This document shows, piece by piece, positions 8,291-16,218 of a DNA stretch of 52,271 nucleotides. Within the stretch, counting starts at the first letter, position 1, and the number at the start of each line of letters is the position of its first letter. Made by a program: the position numbers and the translations under genes. Source of the stretch: Nocardiaceae bacterium (GTDB taxonomy: Bacteria > Actinomycetota > Actinomycetes > Mycobacteriales > Mycobacteriaceae); contig JAJFUQ010000053.1 of the NCBI GenBank assembly GCA_021372355.1, positions 1 through 52,271 of the forward strand. Reading direction: 5' to 3'. The notes beneath the pieces were generated by a model, which did not search any database, was not told the origin of the DNA, and worked only from the letters and a program-made list of their open reading frames with translations.

Positions 8291-9165
8291 CAGGGCTGCG
8301 CCTCCTCGTCTTCGATGCCAGCGAACAGATCGGACTCCGGGGTCGAAGTCTGCACCCGCGATTGTGCCAGTTCGAATTCCTCTGTTGTCCACACGCGTTG
8401 CTGCACGTCCAACGGGATCGCGAAGAACGGGCCATTCGGGTCGACCTGTGTCGCGTGCGCACGAAGGGCGTCATCGCGTTGTTGGAAGTACTTTCCGCAC
8501 TCGATCTGAGTGGTGATGCGGTCCGATGCGATGAGCAGCGGACGCATCATCTCCATCCGTTCGGCGAAGGGGAACTTCTCACCTCGAGCGGCGTAGTCCG
8601 CCGCGAGCGCCTCACCCCGCGCCTGGACGAACCAGGCGCCGTGGACGTAGTACAGCTTCGACACCGACCAGGCGTCGCCGGCGTCCGGGAACTGCTCCGG
8701 GTCCGCGGCGGCGTGGTAGGCCGCGACCGAAACCTCATGGCAGCGAATGTGATCCGGGTGCGGGTAGTCACCGTTTTCGTCGTACGTGATCATCACGTGC
8801 GGCTGGAAATCGCGCACGACCTGGACCAGCGCGGCCGTCGCCTCATCGAGCGGAACCGCCGCGAAAGAGTCCTCGGGCAGCGGCGGCAACGGGTCGCCCT
8901 CCGGCCATCCCGAATCGACGAACCCCAGCCAGTGCTGCCGGACTCCGAGGATTCGCGCAGCTTCGGCCATCTCCTGCCGCCGGACTTCGTGCATCCGATC
9001 CGCGACACCTTCGATGTCGACGGCGGGATTGAGAACGTCTCCGCGCTCGCCCCCGGTCAGTGTGACCACAAGCACGTCGTGCCCCTCGGCGGCGTACTTG
9101 GCCAAGGTCGCTGCACCCTTGCTCGATTCGTCGTCCGGATGTGCATGCACCGCCATCAGACGCAA
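8290..9165 (-). CDS. mca: Mycothiol S-conjugate amidase
   Basis: This 291-residue cytosolic zinc hydrolase cleaves mycothiol S-conjugates to release a mercapturic acid, clearing electrophiles, oxidants and some antibiotics. It belongs to the LmbE/MshB family. Zinc and catalytic motifs are [12 protein letters not shown] at residues 7-18 and a second HPDH ([13 protein letters not shown]) near 135. Length equals the mycobacterial enzyme. The gene is followed with a one-base overlap by a small membrane protein and is divergent from DUF4307, the same layout as in M. tuberculosis. Its presence shows that the host makes mycothiol. Confidence 0.95.
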   Translation of the reverse strand: MRLMAVHAHPDDESSKGAATLAKYAAEGHDVLVVTLTGGERGDVLNPAVDIEGVADRMHEVRRQEMAEAARILGVRQHWLGFVDSGWPEGDPLPPLPEDSFAAVPLDEATAALVQVVRDFQPHVMITYDENGDYPHPDHIRCHEVSVAAYHAAADPEQFPDAGDAWSVSKLYYVHGAWFVQARGEALAADYAARGEKFPFAERMEMMRPLLIASDRITTQIECGKYFQQRDDALRAHATQVDPNGPFFAIPLDVQQRVWTTEEFELAQSRVQTSTPESDLFAGIEDEEAQP

Positions 9166-9229
9166 CGCTGCTCACCGTCCCTCTCGCCGTAGCCGAAGAG
9201 CGGGCCGACTCGAGTGTCGACCACTCCCC

Positions 9230-9235
9230 TATAGT
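9230..9235 (+). promoter_or_regulatory. Putative -10 element of the DUF4307 gene
   Basis: TATAGT lies 8 bases before the ATG at 9244 (5 before an in-frame TTG at 9241). Transcription from this element would give a leaderless or nearly leaderless message, which is common in this order. No clear -35 is seen. Confidence 0.35.
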
Positions 9236-9243
9236 TCCACTTG

Positions 9244-9690
9244 ATGGCTGAGCGTCCACTGACAACCCCAGCAGGTCGTTATCCGACCGCGGGCAATTCG
9301 CGCATTACCCGACGCGCCGCAGTTCTCGTGCTCGTCGCGGGACTCGTGGTGGGCGCGGGGATCGCCGTCGCCTTTTATCTGCGGTTCGGTCGCACTCCGA
9401 TCGACACCGGAAGCGTCTCGTTCCAACTCGTCGACGACTCGACGGTCGACATGACGTTCTCGGTCACTCGGGACGACCCGAGCCGACCCGCAGTCTGCAT
9501 CGTGCGTGCACGCTCGAAGCAAGCGGATGAGACCGGTCGCCGGGAAGTTCTCGTTCCTCCGAGTGCGGAATCGTCGACAGTGGTGCACACTTCCATCCGT
9601 ACCTCCCGTCCGCCGGTGGTCGCCGAGGTTTACGGGTGCGGATATGAGGTACCCCGTTACCTGCAGGCCGACCAAGCCGGCACCAATTAG
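9244..9690 (+). CDS. DUF4307 family membrane-anchored protein (Rv1081c-like)
   Basis: This 148-residue protein has an arginine-rich cytosolic start, one membrane helix (about 24-46, [20 protein letters not shown]) and an outside beta-rich domain containing [19 protein letters not shown] and two cysteines (CIVRAR and [10 protein letters not shown]) that could pair. Family proteins are found next to mca and greA in mycobacteria; no function is known. An in-frame TTG one codon earlier is possible, but ATG is preferred. No ribosome site is visible, in line with leaderless translation. Confidence 0.85.
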   Translation: MAERPLTTPAGRYPTAGNSRITRRAAVLVLVAGLVVGAGIAVAFYLRFGRTPIDTGSVSFQLVDDSTVDMTFSVTRDDPSRPAVCIVRARSKQADETGRREVLVPPSAESSTVVHTSIRTSRPPVVAEVYGCGYEVPRYLQADQAGTN

Positions 9691-9730
9691 CTGAAGATTC
9701 ACAAGATCAACTCGGTGTTGCCTTCGCACG

Positions 9731-9762
9731 TTGTCATGCGTGTTGGCTGAGGGTGCTAAAAT
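9731..9762 (+). promoter_or_regulatory. Putative greA promoter with long leader
   Basis: TAAAAT at 9757-9762 is a good -10. TTGTCA at 9731-9736 resembles a -35 but the spacing is 20 bases. If used, the greA leader would be about 185 bases, long for this window. The leader contains the hairpin at 9912-9932. Confidence 0.4.
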
Positions 9763-9911
9763 GTTCGGATACACGGTTCCGTGCATCGGAGCCGTGTTTG
9801 CTGCTTTACGTGGCCGGGAGCGAGACCCCGAGCACGGTGGTTCGGGGGACACCGTCCGATGATCGCCATGCAACCCAGACCTCTGGCCGCGGCTGGGCAG
9901 CTGCGTGCACA

Positions 9912-9932
9912 TGGATCCCGCGGGGGGATCCA
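9912..9932 (+). promoter_or_regulatory. Hairpin in greA 5' leader
   Basis: TGGATCCC (9912-9919) and GGGATCCA (9925-9932) form a perfect 8-bp stem with a 5-base loop, ending 21 bases before the greA ATG and just ahead of its ribosome site. It could affect translation start or mRNA stability. Confidence 0.4.
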
Positions 9933-9953
9933 ACGTATGAGGGAGAGACCGAG

Positions 9954-10439
9954 ATGTCCGAAACCACGTGGTTGACGCCTGAGTCCCACGACCGGCTTAA
10001 GCGGGAACTCGACGCGCTCATCGCGAACCGACCGATCATCGCGGCGGAGATCAACGAGCGACGCGAAGAAGGTGACCTCCGTGAGAACGGTGGCTATCAC
10101 GCCGCGCGCGAACAGCAGGGCCAGGAAGAGGCGCGTATCCGCGAGCTCCAGGAACTGCTCAACAATGCAAAGGTCGGCGTCGCGCCGTCACAGGCTGGCG
10201 TTGCGCAGCCGGGAACCGTCGTGACCGTTTACTACGACGGCGACGAGAGCGACACCGAGACGTTCCTCATCGGTACGCGCGCCGCCGGTGGCGCCACCAC
10301 GCTCGAGGTCTACTCCCCCGATTCACCGCTGGGCGGCGCCTTGATCGGCGCCAAGATCGGCGACACCAAGAAGTACCAGCTGCCGAACGGCAACTACATG
10401 CAGGTCACGCTCGTGAGCGCCGAGCCGTACCACGGCTGA
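9954..10439 (+). CDS. greA: Transcription elongation factor GreA
   Basis: This 161-residue factor enters the RNA polymerase secondary channel and triggers cleavage of backtracked RNA. The N-terminal coiled coil carries the acidic tip with the signature [16 protein letters not shown] (residues about 42-57; D and E of GDLRENG are the tip residues). The C-terminal FKBP-like domain ends in [21 protein letters not shown]. The ATG follows GAGGGAGA by about 6 bases and fixes the start against longer open frame upstream. The gene is single, with its own leader and a strong terminator after it. Confidence 0.96.
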   Translation: MSETTWLTPESHDRLKRELDALIANRPIIAAEINERREEGDLRENGGYHAAREQQGQEEARIRELQELLNNAKVGVAPSQAGVAQPGTVVTVYYDGDESDTETFLIGTRAAGGATTLEVYSPDSPLGGALIGAKIGDTKKYQLPNGNYMQVTLVSAEPYHG

Positions 10440-10456
10440 CGATTCAGACATAGAAG

Positions 10457-10494
10457 AGAGCGACCCGCCGGATCACCGGCGGGTCGCTCTTTTT
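10457..10494 (+). terminator. Intrinsic terminator after greA
   Basis: AGAGCGACCCGCCGG (10457-10471) pairs perfectly with CCGGCGGGTCGCTCT (10476-10490) around an ATCA loop, and TTTT follows. It ends greA transcription. On the other strand the same stem lies just after the gtrA-like gene's stop, and an AGAG-rich flank gives a weaker pyrimidine tail there, so it may also serve that gene. Confidence 0.93.
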
Positions 10495-10501
10495 GTTCCA
10501 A

Positions 10502-10978
10502 TCAGGCCGCGCGTGCGGGGCTGAAGACCCAGCCCCGAAGCGCCACGAAGCGCATACCGCCGATGACGCCGCTGAGCGCGATCGTGCAGAGCGCCAACGC
10601 CGCTGCGCTGATGCTGGGCACGGACATCTGAAGCATCGCTATCGCTGCCGCACTGATGCCCAGCCCAACGAGCGCCACGCCACCGCCTTCGACCTGCGCA
10701 GCAAACCAGTGGACCCGGTCGCTCGCCTGGAATGAGACTCGGCGATGCAGCTCGTTGGCGGCGATCGTGCTGGCCACTACGGCTGCCACATTCGCGACCT
10801 GGGTCCCGTCGTCGGTGAGCAGAACGAATACGGCAAAATAGAGAACGTTGCTCAGGCCGCCGGTCACGGCGAACCGCGCCAGCTGAGCAACCCAGTGGTC
10901 ACCTCGAAAATCGATGCGCGCAGGCACGAATCGCGTGGGCGCGGCCCAGCTGATCGTGGGCACTTCGGTGAGGATCAT
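10502..10978 (-). CDS. GtrA family membrane protein
   Basis: This 158-residue protein has four predicted membrane helices, the usual GtrA-like size and topology. The family signature is visible in LARFAVTGGLSNVLYFAVF (about 33-51), where a conserved glycine-rich helix begins. GtrA proteins are thought to flip polyprenyl-phosphate-linked sugars for wall glycan or O-antigen modification. There is no adjacent glycosyltransferase here. Convergent with greA and divergent from the TetR gene at 11103. Confidence 0.82.
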   Translation of the reverse strand: MILTEVPTISWAAPTRFVPARIDFRGDHWVAQLARFAVTGGLSNVLYFAVFVLLTDDGTQVANVAAVVASTIAANELHRRVSFQASDRVHWFAAQVEGGGVALVGLGISAAAIAMLQMSVPSISAAALALCTIALSGVIGGMRFVALRGWVFSPARAA

Positions 10979-11028
10979 CTGCTTCGTTCTTTCGATCGGC
11001 GAGCGACTCGATCCGTCAAGCGGAGGGG

Positions 11029-11085
11029 GTCATTCCGTTTCTTGATTCGACCCTAGCGGATGAAACGGACGATGTCATTCCGTTT
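11029..11085. promoter_or_regulatory. Repeated TetR-type operator half-sites upstream of the TetR gene
   Basis: GTCATTCCGTTT occurs exactly twice, at 11029-11040 and 11074-11085. Between them AAACGGA (11063-11069) forms an inverted repeat with TCCGTTT (11079-11085), a 23-bp dyad with a 9-base centre. The dyad sits where the -35 of the TetR gene would be. Autorepression by the adjacent TetR, possibly also acting on the divergent gtrA-like gene, is the simplest reading. Confidence 0.6.
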
Positions 11086-11090
11086 ACGCG

Positions 11091-11096
11091 TAGAAT
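11091..11096 (+). promoter_or_regulatory. -10 element giving a leaderless TetR message
   Basis: TAGAAT ends 6 bases before the ATG at 11103, so transcription should begin at the A of that ATG. This supports the ATG start and explains the lack of a ribosome site. Confidence 0.5.
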
Positions 11097-11102
11097 AGTG
11101 TT

Positions 11103-11828
11103 ATGCAGCTAACAGGCGGGGTTCCGCCGGTGAACGATCGACCACCCTCGGACGAAAAGCGGCTGCGCAAAGATGCCGTTCGCAGTCGCGAGAAGATCGT
11201 TCCGGCCGCGATGGCCGCATTTGCCGAACATGGTTTGGAAGTCTCGATTGCCGAGGTCGCCGAACGGGCAGGCGTGGGGGTCGGTACGGTCTACCGGCGA
11301 TTCGGCGACAAAGACAGCCTGATCGACACTCTCTTCGCCGCGAAGATCGACGAGGTCATCCAACTCGCCGAGAGCGCGCTCGCCGAAGACGACCCCGCGA
11401 GCGCTTTTCTTACCTTCTGTCTTCGGTGCAGCGAACTGTTCGCCGACAACAAGGGTCTGCGCCAGCTCATGCTGAGCCGGCAACTCCCGCCCACCGAACT
11501 CACCATGTCCGCCGCCGAACGACTGGGGCCACTGCGAGAAGAGATCACCAACCGCGCCAAGCATGCCGGCTGGTTGCGGGAATCCTTCGCTCCCAGCGAC
11601 TTCCCGGTCATTCTCGTCGCCATTCAGGCGGTCCGCGACCTCGGCGGGACCGAGCACCCCGACCTGTGGCGCCGCGCCCTACGCCTCTGCATCGACGGCG
11701 CGCGTCAAGATGCCAGAACACCGTCCGACCTGATCGTTCCGCCGCCCCTCACCCGTGAGGAGCTCCAGTTCGTCATCGACCGCCGGATTCGCGCGGCACA
11801 GGCAGATTGCCCCGGCTCTGCCGAATAG
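11103..11828 (+). CDS. TetR/AcrR family transcriptional regulator
   Basis: This 241-residue DNA-binding repressor has its helix-turn-helix at about residues 45-70: VSIAEVAERAGVGVGTVYRRFGDKDSL. The rest is the helical ligand-binding domain. It differs clearly from the paralogous pair at 12929 and 17901. The ATG at 11103 is favoured by the -10 element just before it; GTG ten codons in is the alternative. A dyad at 11063-11085 is its probable autoregulatory site. It is followed after 36 bases by the first DUF6670-like gene, with which it may form a unit. The ligand is unknown; the neighbours suggest a lipid. Confidence 0.9.
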   Translation: MQLTGGVPPVNDRPPSDEKRLRKDAVRSREKIVPAAMAAFAEHGLEVSIAEVAERAGVGVGTVYRRFGDKDSLIDTLFAAKIDEVIQLAESALAEDDPASAFLTFCLRCSELFADNKGLRQLMLSRQLPPTELTMSAAERLGPLREEITNRAKHAGWLRESFAPSDFPVILVAIQAVRDLGGTEHPDLWRRALRLCIDGARQDARTPSDLIVPPPLTREELQFVIDRRIRAAQADCPGSAE

Positions 11829-11864
11829 CGTTCGCCAACAACTGATCGGCGAAACAATCGGCGG

Positions 11865-12932
11865 ATGACGACTCGCATGACGCCCTGGGGTTTGACGGCC
11901 AAAGTTCTGGTCGACGGCATCCTGCCGCGTATCGACAGCCGTCTCGAGGCGTCACGACAACCCTTCGACCGCGACGACCTGCTTCGACCACACACTGAGT
12001 CCCGCCGGTGGGGCTGGACGCACTACGGAGTGTTCATTCCGGACCTGCCCGCGCCGTACCGCTACCTCAACACGATGACGTTCATCGGCCCCACGGGAAC
12101 GGTCATGTTCGACAACGACGAGTTGGCCGCCCCGGACGCCCGCAACACCGCAACCGTGTTGTCCTCGACCGCGCACGCCGACCAGCACCACTACCGGGCG
12201 TACGACACGTCCACCGAGTGCGACTTCGCCGAGGACGGACATCTCCTGAAATGGGGCGACGACCTGTCGATACGGGTCGCGCTCCCGAACGTTGCCGTCG
12301 ACGCTTCGTACGCGTCCTTCGAAGCCCACATCACGTTGACCGTCACCGACACCGTGTCTTATTTCGTGCGTAGTCCCGTCTACGACCACATCAGTCTCCT
12401 CGCGCCGTTCGACGCGACGATCAGCGACGAGACCGGTAACCACAGATTCTCCGGCCTGGGCACTTTCGAGTACGCCCGCTCCGTATCCCCGCAGGTGTTG
12501 TCCAGTCGTCCGCTCCCCGAGGCGCTCAAGCTGCCTGCCGACTTCTTCACGTACCAGATCATCAATCTGGATGCGGACACCCAACTGCTGCTCACCGACG
12601 TTCGGGCCGCCGGCTCGACCGCCTGCCGGCTGGCACACGTGCGCACGCGCGGCGGGCCGGCCGAGGTGTATTCAGACGTGACGTTCGAGGTCCTCGAGCA
12701 CGAGGAACCGCTTACCGACCCGTACGGCCGGGAGATGCGCGTCCCAGCGCGCATGCGGTGGACGGTCCGGGACGGCGAGCGTGAAGTACTGACGATCGAC
12801 GCCACCCACGACGCCCCGTGGCGATTCGGACACGGCCGCGGTTACGTCTCCGCGTACAGCTACACCGGTCGGTGGAACGGCTCCGCGGTCAGCGGAAACG
12901 GCTACATCGAATGGGTCGACTGCGAGCCCTAG
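11865..12932 (+). CDS. DUF6670-like protein, copy 1
   Basis: This 355-residue protein has no signal peptide and no catalytic motif that I recognise. It is a paralogue of the protein at 13573-14544: both contain HYGV(F/M)IP, LP.P near residue 60, FDN, GL.TFEYAR, FFTYQI.N.D..TQ, TDVRA and a final GYIEW. The pattern of beta-rich, tryptophan- and tyrosine-containing blocks suggests a lipid-binding or hydroxysteroid/carotenoid-type barrel, which is only inference. The family assignment is from memory of actinobacterial annotations. It follows a TetR gene and is convergent with another TetR gene, the stop codons overlapping by 3 bases. Confidence 0.72.
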   Translation: MTTRMTPWGLTAKVLVDGILPRIDSRLEASRQPFDRDDLLRPHTESRRWGWTHYGVFIPDLPAPYRYLNTMTFIGPTGTVMFDNDELAAPDARNTATVLSSTAHADQHHYRAYDTSTECDFAEDGHLLKWGDDLSIRVALPNVAVDASYASFEAHITLTVTDTVSYFVRSPVYDHISLLAPFDATISDETGNHRFSGLGTFEYARSVSPQVLSSRPLPEALKLPADFFTYQIINLDADTQLLLTDVRAAGSTACRLAHVRTRGGPAEVYSDVTFEVLEHEEPLTDPYGREMRVPARMRWTVRDGEREVLTIDATHDAPWRFGHGRGYVSAYSYTGRWNGSAVSGNGYIEWVDCEP

Positions 12933-13537
12933 GCCGAGCCGACGATCGCCGCAAGCACCCGATGAGTGCGCGCACTCATCTCCGCTGCCGACCGATCGGG
13001 ATGGCGCAACCACCATCCGACCAAGGCACCGACGGCACTCATCCACACGTCGGTGAGCGCTGAGACGTCGTCGGCGTCGAGGCCGGTCGGGGTCGAGATA
13101 GCCGCCACTCCCCTGGCTGCCTGGCCGGCGATGACGGCCCGCACCTCACGGAGAGCATCGTTGGCGGGCGTACCCTTCGTCGTCGTGCGGTCGCTGATGA
13201 CGTTCCAGTCGTGTGGCCGCGGCGCGAGGGCTTGGAAAATCGCGTCGAGCGTGACTGCAGCCTTGTCGCGTGGGGTGTCCCCGATTTCGGCCACCGCTTC
13301 GATGTGGTCCGCGAGGTTGGCGCCCGCGCGCCGCACGCACGCCACGAACAAGCCCTCTTTCGACCCGAAGTAGGTCAGAACCAGCGGCTTCGAGACGCCG
13401 GCTTGAGCCGCGATCGCCGACAGGGCGGCCCCCGCGTAGCCGAACTTTCCGAATTCGACGGTCGCCGAATCGAGAATCAACTGTTCGCGCTCGGCGCGGG
13501 GGACGCCCTTCGTGCCGACGTGCCGGGTCTCCTGCAT
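12929..13537 (-). CDS. TetR/AcrR family transcriptional regulator, paralogue of the TetR half at 17901
   Basis: This 202-residue regulator has its helix-turn-helix at about 35-62 (LSAIAAQAGVSKPLVLTYFGSKEGLF). It matches the TetR part of the fusion protein at 17901 along its full length: GTKGVPRA, GYAG, AAQAGVSKPLV, a shared (R/A)PRP.DW segment, and WWLRHPD near the end. The open frame extends 150 codons upstream, but the ATG at 13537 (MQETRH) fits the domain start. It is the last gene of the unit AGMO-like, DUF6670-like, TetR, 35 bases after the previous stop. It probably controls this lipid-type block, perhaps through the 31-bp operators. Confidence 0.88.
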   Translation of the reverse strand: MQETRHVGTKGVPRAEREQLILDSATVEFGKFGYAGAALSAIAAQAGVSKPLVLTYFGSKEGLFVACVRRAGANLADHIEAVAEIGDTPRDKAAVTLDAIFQALAPRPHDWNVISDRTTTKGTPANDALREVRAVIAGQAARGVAAISTPTGLDADDVSALTDVWMSAVGALVGWWLRHPDRSAAEMSARTHRVLAAIVGSA

Positions 13538-13572
13538 CCGTTCATTGTGCCCGGAAGGAGGTGCGATGCTCG

Positions 13573-14544
13573 TCAGCGTTCGATCCACTCGATGTAGCCC
13601 ATCCCCTCGATGGGCTTGCCGTCGAAAGTCCCGCGGTACCGGTAGCTGCCGGCATAGCCAGCGGCCATCCCATAGGCCCAGTCGCCGCTGGTTTCGCCCT
13701 CGATCGAGATGAGGTCCCCACAACGCCAACGGAACCGCGTCGGCAATTCCATCCGTACACCGTCCGGCGTTGTGACCGTCGTCGTCGAGAGCACCTCGTG
13801 ATGGAAACCGGTGCGGTGCACGGTCGCAGTGCCGTCCGTTCGCCGAACGTAGACATAGCGCGACACCGGGAGCCCGGCCGTTGCCCGGACATCGGTGAAG
13901 AGCACTTGCGTGTTCTCGTCGATGTTCAGGATTTGATACGTGAAGAACCGGAACGGCAACGGGAGATTCACCGCTCGGGCGTATTCGAACGTGCACAGGC
14001 CCGTTTGGGTCAGCGCGTCGCCGCCGGTAGGCGTGAAGGTCCCCTCGTACTCACAGAGCACGCTCCAGTGGTCGTAGACACCGAGCATGTGCGCGAAGTG
14101 CGAGACCGCTGCCGTCGGTCGGATCGTCAGCTCGATCTGAGCCTGGGGCCGGACCGCCTTCAGAACAATTTCATCCGCGCCGTGTTTGATGTCGAGGTCG
14201 TCGCCGAAGCGCAGGGCCTTCCCATCTGGCGCGAGATCACAATCTGCCGCCTGGCTGAATTCGCGGAAGGAGTCTCGGGTGATTGCCGATCCCACCAGCA
14301 CCCACGCCGGGTCACCGGTCCTGGCGAGCTTCCGATTGTCGAAAACCGGTGCCTTCGACGTTCCGAGCACGACGATGGCGTCGAAGAATCCGAACGGCTC
14401 CGGCAGACCCGGGATCATCACGCCGTAGTGGATGACCCCGAAGCGACCGTGCTGGGTGGCGATAGTGGTGTTCGGATCGAACGGCCGGCGATTCAGTGCC
14501 GGCGTCCGATTGACGATTTCAAGCGCGCTCTGCAGCAACGACAT
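13573..14544 (-). CDS. DUF6670-like protein, copy 2
   Basis: This 323-residue cytosolic protein is a diverged paralogue of the 11865-12932 product (shared motifs HYGVMIPGLPEP, FFTYQILNIDENTQVLF, TDVRA, GMGYIEW). Function is unknown. The ATG has GAGGAG 7 bases before it and lies inside the end of the AGMO-like gene, a 26-base overlap, so the two are translated together. That coupling suggests that it acts on the same lipid substrate or product. The remaining 35 bases to the next TetR gene hold no promoter that I can see. Confidence 0.72.
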   Translation of the reverse strand: MSLLQSALEIVNRTPALNRRPFDPNTTIATQHGRFGVIHYGVMIPGLPEPFGFFDAIVVLGTSKAPVFDNRKLARTGDPAWVLVGSAITRDSFREFSQAADCDLAPDGKALRFGDDLDIKHGADEIVLKAVRPQAQIELTIRPTAAVSHFAHMLGVYDHWSVLCEYEGTFTPTGGDALTQTGLCTFEYARAVNLPLPFRFFTYQILNIDENTQVLFTDVRATAGLPVSRYVYVRRTDGTATVHRTGFHHEVLSTTTVTTPDGVRMELPTRFRWRCGDLISIEGETSGDWAYGMAAGYAGSYRYRGTFDGKPIEGMGYIEWIER

Positions 14545-15433
14545 CGCGAATCTCCTCAGTTTGTACGTTCACCGAATCAGCAGGCGTCCAACCGGGCGGA
14601 CCGAATACGAAGCCGAGCTTGCTCCGCCAACCGCGAGCTTTCCGCACGTCAGCGATGATGTTTCCGTATTCGTGGTACTGCAGCTTCACGATGTTGTAGG
14701 TGTTCACCGGCTTCGTCAGCCCGTACTTCGGGGTATGCGTCTCCGGCTGGAAGGTGCCGAACATGCGGTCCCAGATGATGAGGATTCCGCCGTAGTTCTT
14801 GTCGAGGTACTCGGGGTCGCTGCCATGGTGGACGCGGTGGTGCGACGGCGTGTTCATGATGAACTCGATCGGTCGCGGCAGTCTGCCGATCGCCTCGGTG
14901 TGCGTGAAGAACTGGTAGACCAGGTTGAAGCCGAAGACCACGTAGATCATCCACGGCTCGAAGCCCAGCAACGGGATCGGAACCCAGAACAGTCCTTCGA
15001 TCCACGGGTTCCACTTCTGGCGAAGCGCGGTGCTCAGGTTGAAGTGTTCACTCGAGTGGTGCGCCTGATGGGCAGCCCAGGCGATCCGTACGCGGTGCGA
15101 GAACCGGTGGTAGGCGTACCACGAGGCATCGATCAGGACGAACAGCGAGACCCAACTCCACCACGTGTTCGCCGGCAGATGCCACGGAGCCACGTATGTC
15201 CACAAGGCGACGTAGCCGACCATCGTGAGCATCTTGTAGCCCAGATAGACCGCGATCGCTCCGGTGCCCATCGACAGGCTCGTCCGGGTGTCGATCCGCG
15301 AGTATCCAGCGCCGTCGTGATCGTCTGACTTCCACAGAAACGCCATCTCGATGGCAATGAACACGAAGAAGAACGGGAGGGCGTACAGAACGGGGTTCTG
15401 CATCTGCTCCCACACATAGTCCAGCGTTTCCAC
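14519..15433 (-). CDS. Sterol desaturase/fatty acid hydroxylase superfamily, alkylglycerol-monooxygenase-like
   Basis: This 304-residue integral membrane di-iron enzyme has the full histidine box set: HRFSH (109-113), HQAHH (122-126), H178 and HHRVHH (198-203), between about four membrane helices. Beyond the general family, several stretches recall animal alkylglycerol monooxygenase (TMEM195): HSSEHFNLSTALRQ, FFTHTEAIG, MNTPSHHRVHHG, DKNYGGILIIWDRMFGTF, YGLTKPVNT and GPPGWTP. That enzyme cleaves the ether bond of alkyl lipids with a pterin cofactor. A similar reaction here is inference. Start is GTG with a perfect AGGAGG 5 bases upstream. A 31-bp operator lies directly upstream. Its 3' end overlaps the DUF6670-like gene. 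Confidence 0.88.
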   Translation of the reverse strand: METLDYVWEQMQNPVLYALPFFFVFIAIEMAFLWKSDDHDGAGYSRIDTRTSLSMGTGAIAVYLGYKMLTMVGYVALWTYVAPWHLPANTWWSWVSLFVLIDASWYAYHRFSHRVRIAWAAHQAHHSSEHFNLSTALRQKWNPWIEGLFWVPIPLLGFEPWMIYVVFGFNLVYQFFTHTEAIGRLPRPIEFIMNTPSHHRVHHGSDPEYLDKNYGGILIIWDRMFGTFQPETHTPKYGLTKPVNTYNIVKLQYHEYGNIIADVRKARGWRSKLGFVFGPPGWTPADSVNVQTEEIRDVVAAERA

Positions 15434-15448
15434 GCCAAGCCTCCTTAT

Positions 15449-15479
15449 TTGACCGATCGTTAAGTTACCGATCGGTCAA
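15449..15479. promoter_or_regulatory. 31-bp TetR-type operator O1
   Basis: Perfect 11-bp arms TTGACCGATCG (15449-15459) and CGATCGGTCAA (15469-15479) flank a 9-base centre, between the crotonase stop and the AGMO-like start. It matches the element at 17839-17869 at 25 of 31 positions. The GACCGATCGGTC core is typical of TetR-family sites. The AGMO-like gene therefore seems to have its own regulated promoter. Confidence 0.75.
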
Positions 15480-15486
15480 TCTCAGG

Positions 15487-16218
15487 TCAAGAGGTGCGCG
15501 CCATGGCGTTCTTCACGACCGATCGCAGCGTTCTCTGGGCGGCCCGGGTGACAAAGTCGAGGGAGAAGATCGTTCGCTCCCCCAGTTCCTGCTCGATGTC
15601 GAACACCGCAGACCGATTGAGGCCGACACTTGCGTACGTCGATTCACGGTCGCTGAGCATGCACGCCTGCGGGTGGCCGGCGATGAGCTCCGCGAGTTCG
15701 GTTGCTGCGGTCAATGCGCTGCCGTCGGGCACCACTCGATTGACGAAGCCCAGGCGGAAGGCCTCGTCGGCATCGAACTCGCGACTGGTGAGGATGAGGT
15801 CGAGCGCACGGCCAAGCCCGATGATCCGAGGCAACCGGACCGTGCCGCCATCCACGAGTGGGACGCCGTGGAGTCGATCGAAGAAGCCGAACCGAGCGCC
15901 CTCCCCGGCGACCCGCAGATCGCAGAGCGCGGCCAGTTCGATACCGCCGGCGATACACCAGCCTTCGATCGCGGCGATCACCGGTTTGGTGATCAGTCGG
16001 CGACTCGGCCCCAGCGGCCCGTCATCGCGAAGCGCCGGCAATCGCACGAGATCCGCGCCCGAACTGAACGCTTTCTCATCGCCGTAGAGGACCGCGACCT
16101 TGGCATCGGGATCCGCTTCGAAGGCCGCGAACTCGCGATGTAAGCGCTCCGCGGTCGCCGCATCGACGGCATTGCGCACCTCAGGGCGGCCGATGCGAAT
16201 GATCCGCACCGAGGTCAT
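15487..16218 (-). CDS. Enoyl-CoA hydratase/isomerase (crotonase) family protein
   Basis: This 243-residue protein has the crotonase fold with oxyanion-hole motifs FSSGADLVRL near residue 50 and EGWCIAGGIELAALCD near 85. The segment that follows, ARFGFFDRLHGVPLVDGGTVRLPR, aligns with the stretch holding the first catalytic glutamate of enoyl-CoA hydratase, but an aspartate or arginine stands there, so the reaction may not be hydration. The ATG overlaps the stop of the flavoprotein gene (ATGA), so both are one translation unit. The operator O1 follows its stop. Confidence 0.88.
   Translation of the reverse strand: MTSVRIIRIGRPEVRNAVDAATAERLHREFAAFEADPDAKVAVLYGDEKAFSSGADLVRLPALRDDGPLGPSRRLITKPVIAAIEGWCIAGGIELAALCDLRVAGEGARFGFFDRLHGVPLVDGGTVRLPRIIGLGRALDLILTSREFDADEAFRLGFVNRVVPDGSALTAATELAELIAGHPQACMLSDRESTYASVGLNRSAVFDIEQELGERTIFSLDFVTRAAQRTLRSVVKNAMARTS

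Noticed and set aside
9241..9243. TTG start for the DUF4307 protein
   Set aside because: It adds one residue only and the adjacent ATG is a better start; the -10 spacing does not decide between them.
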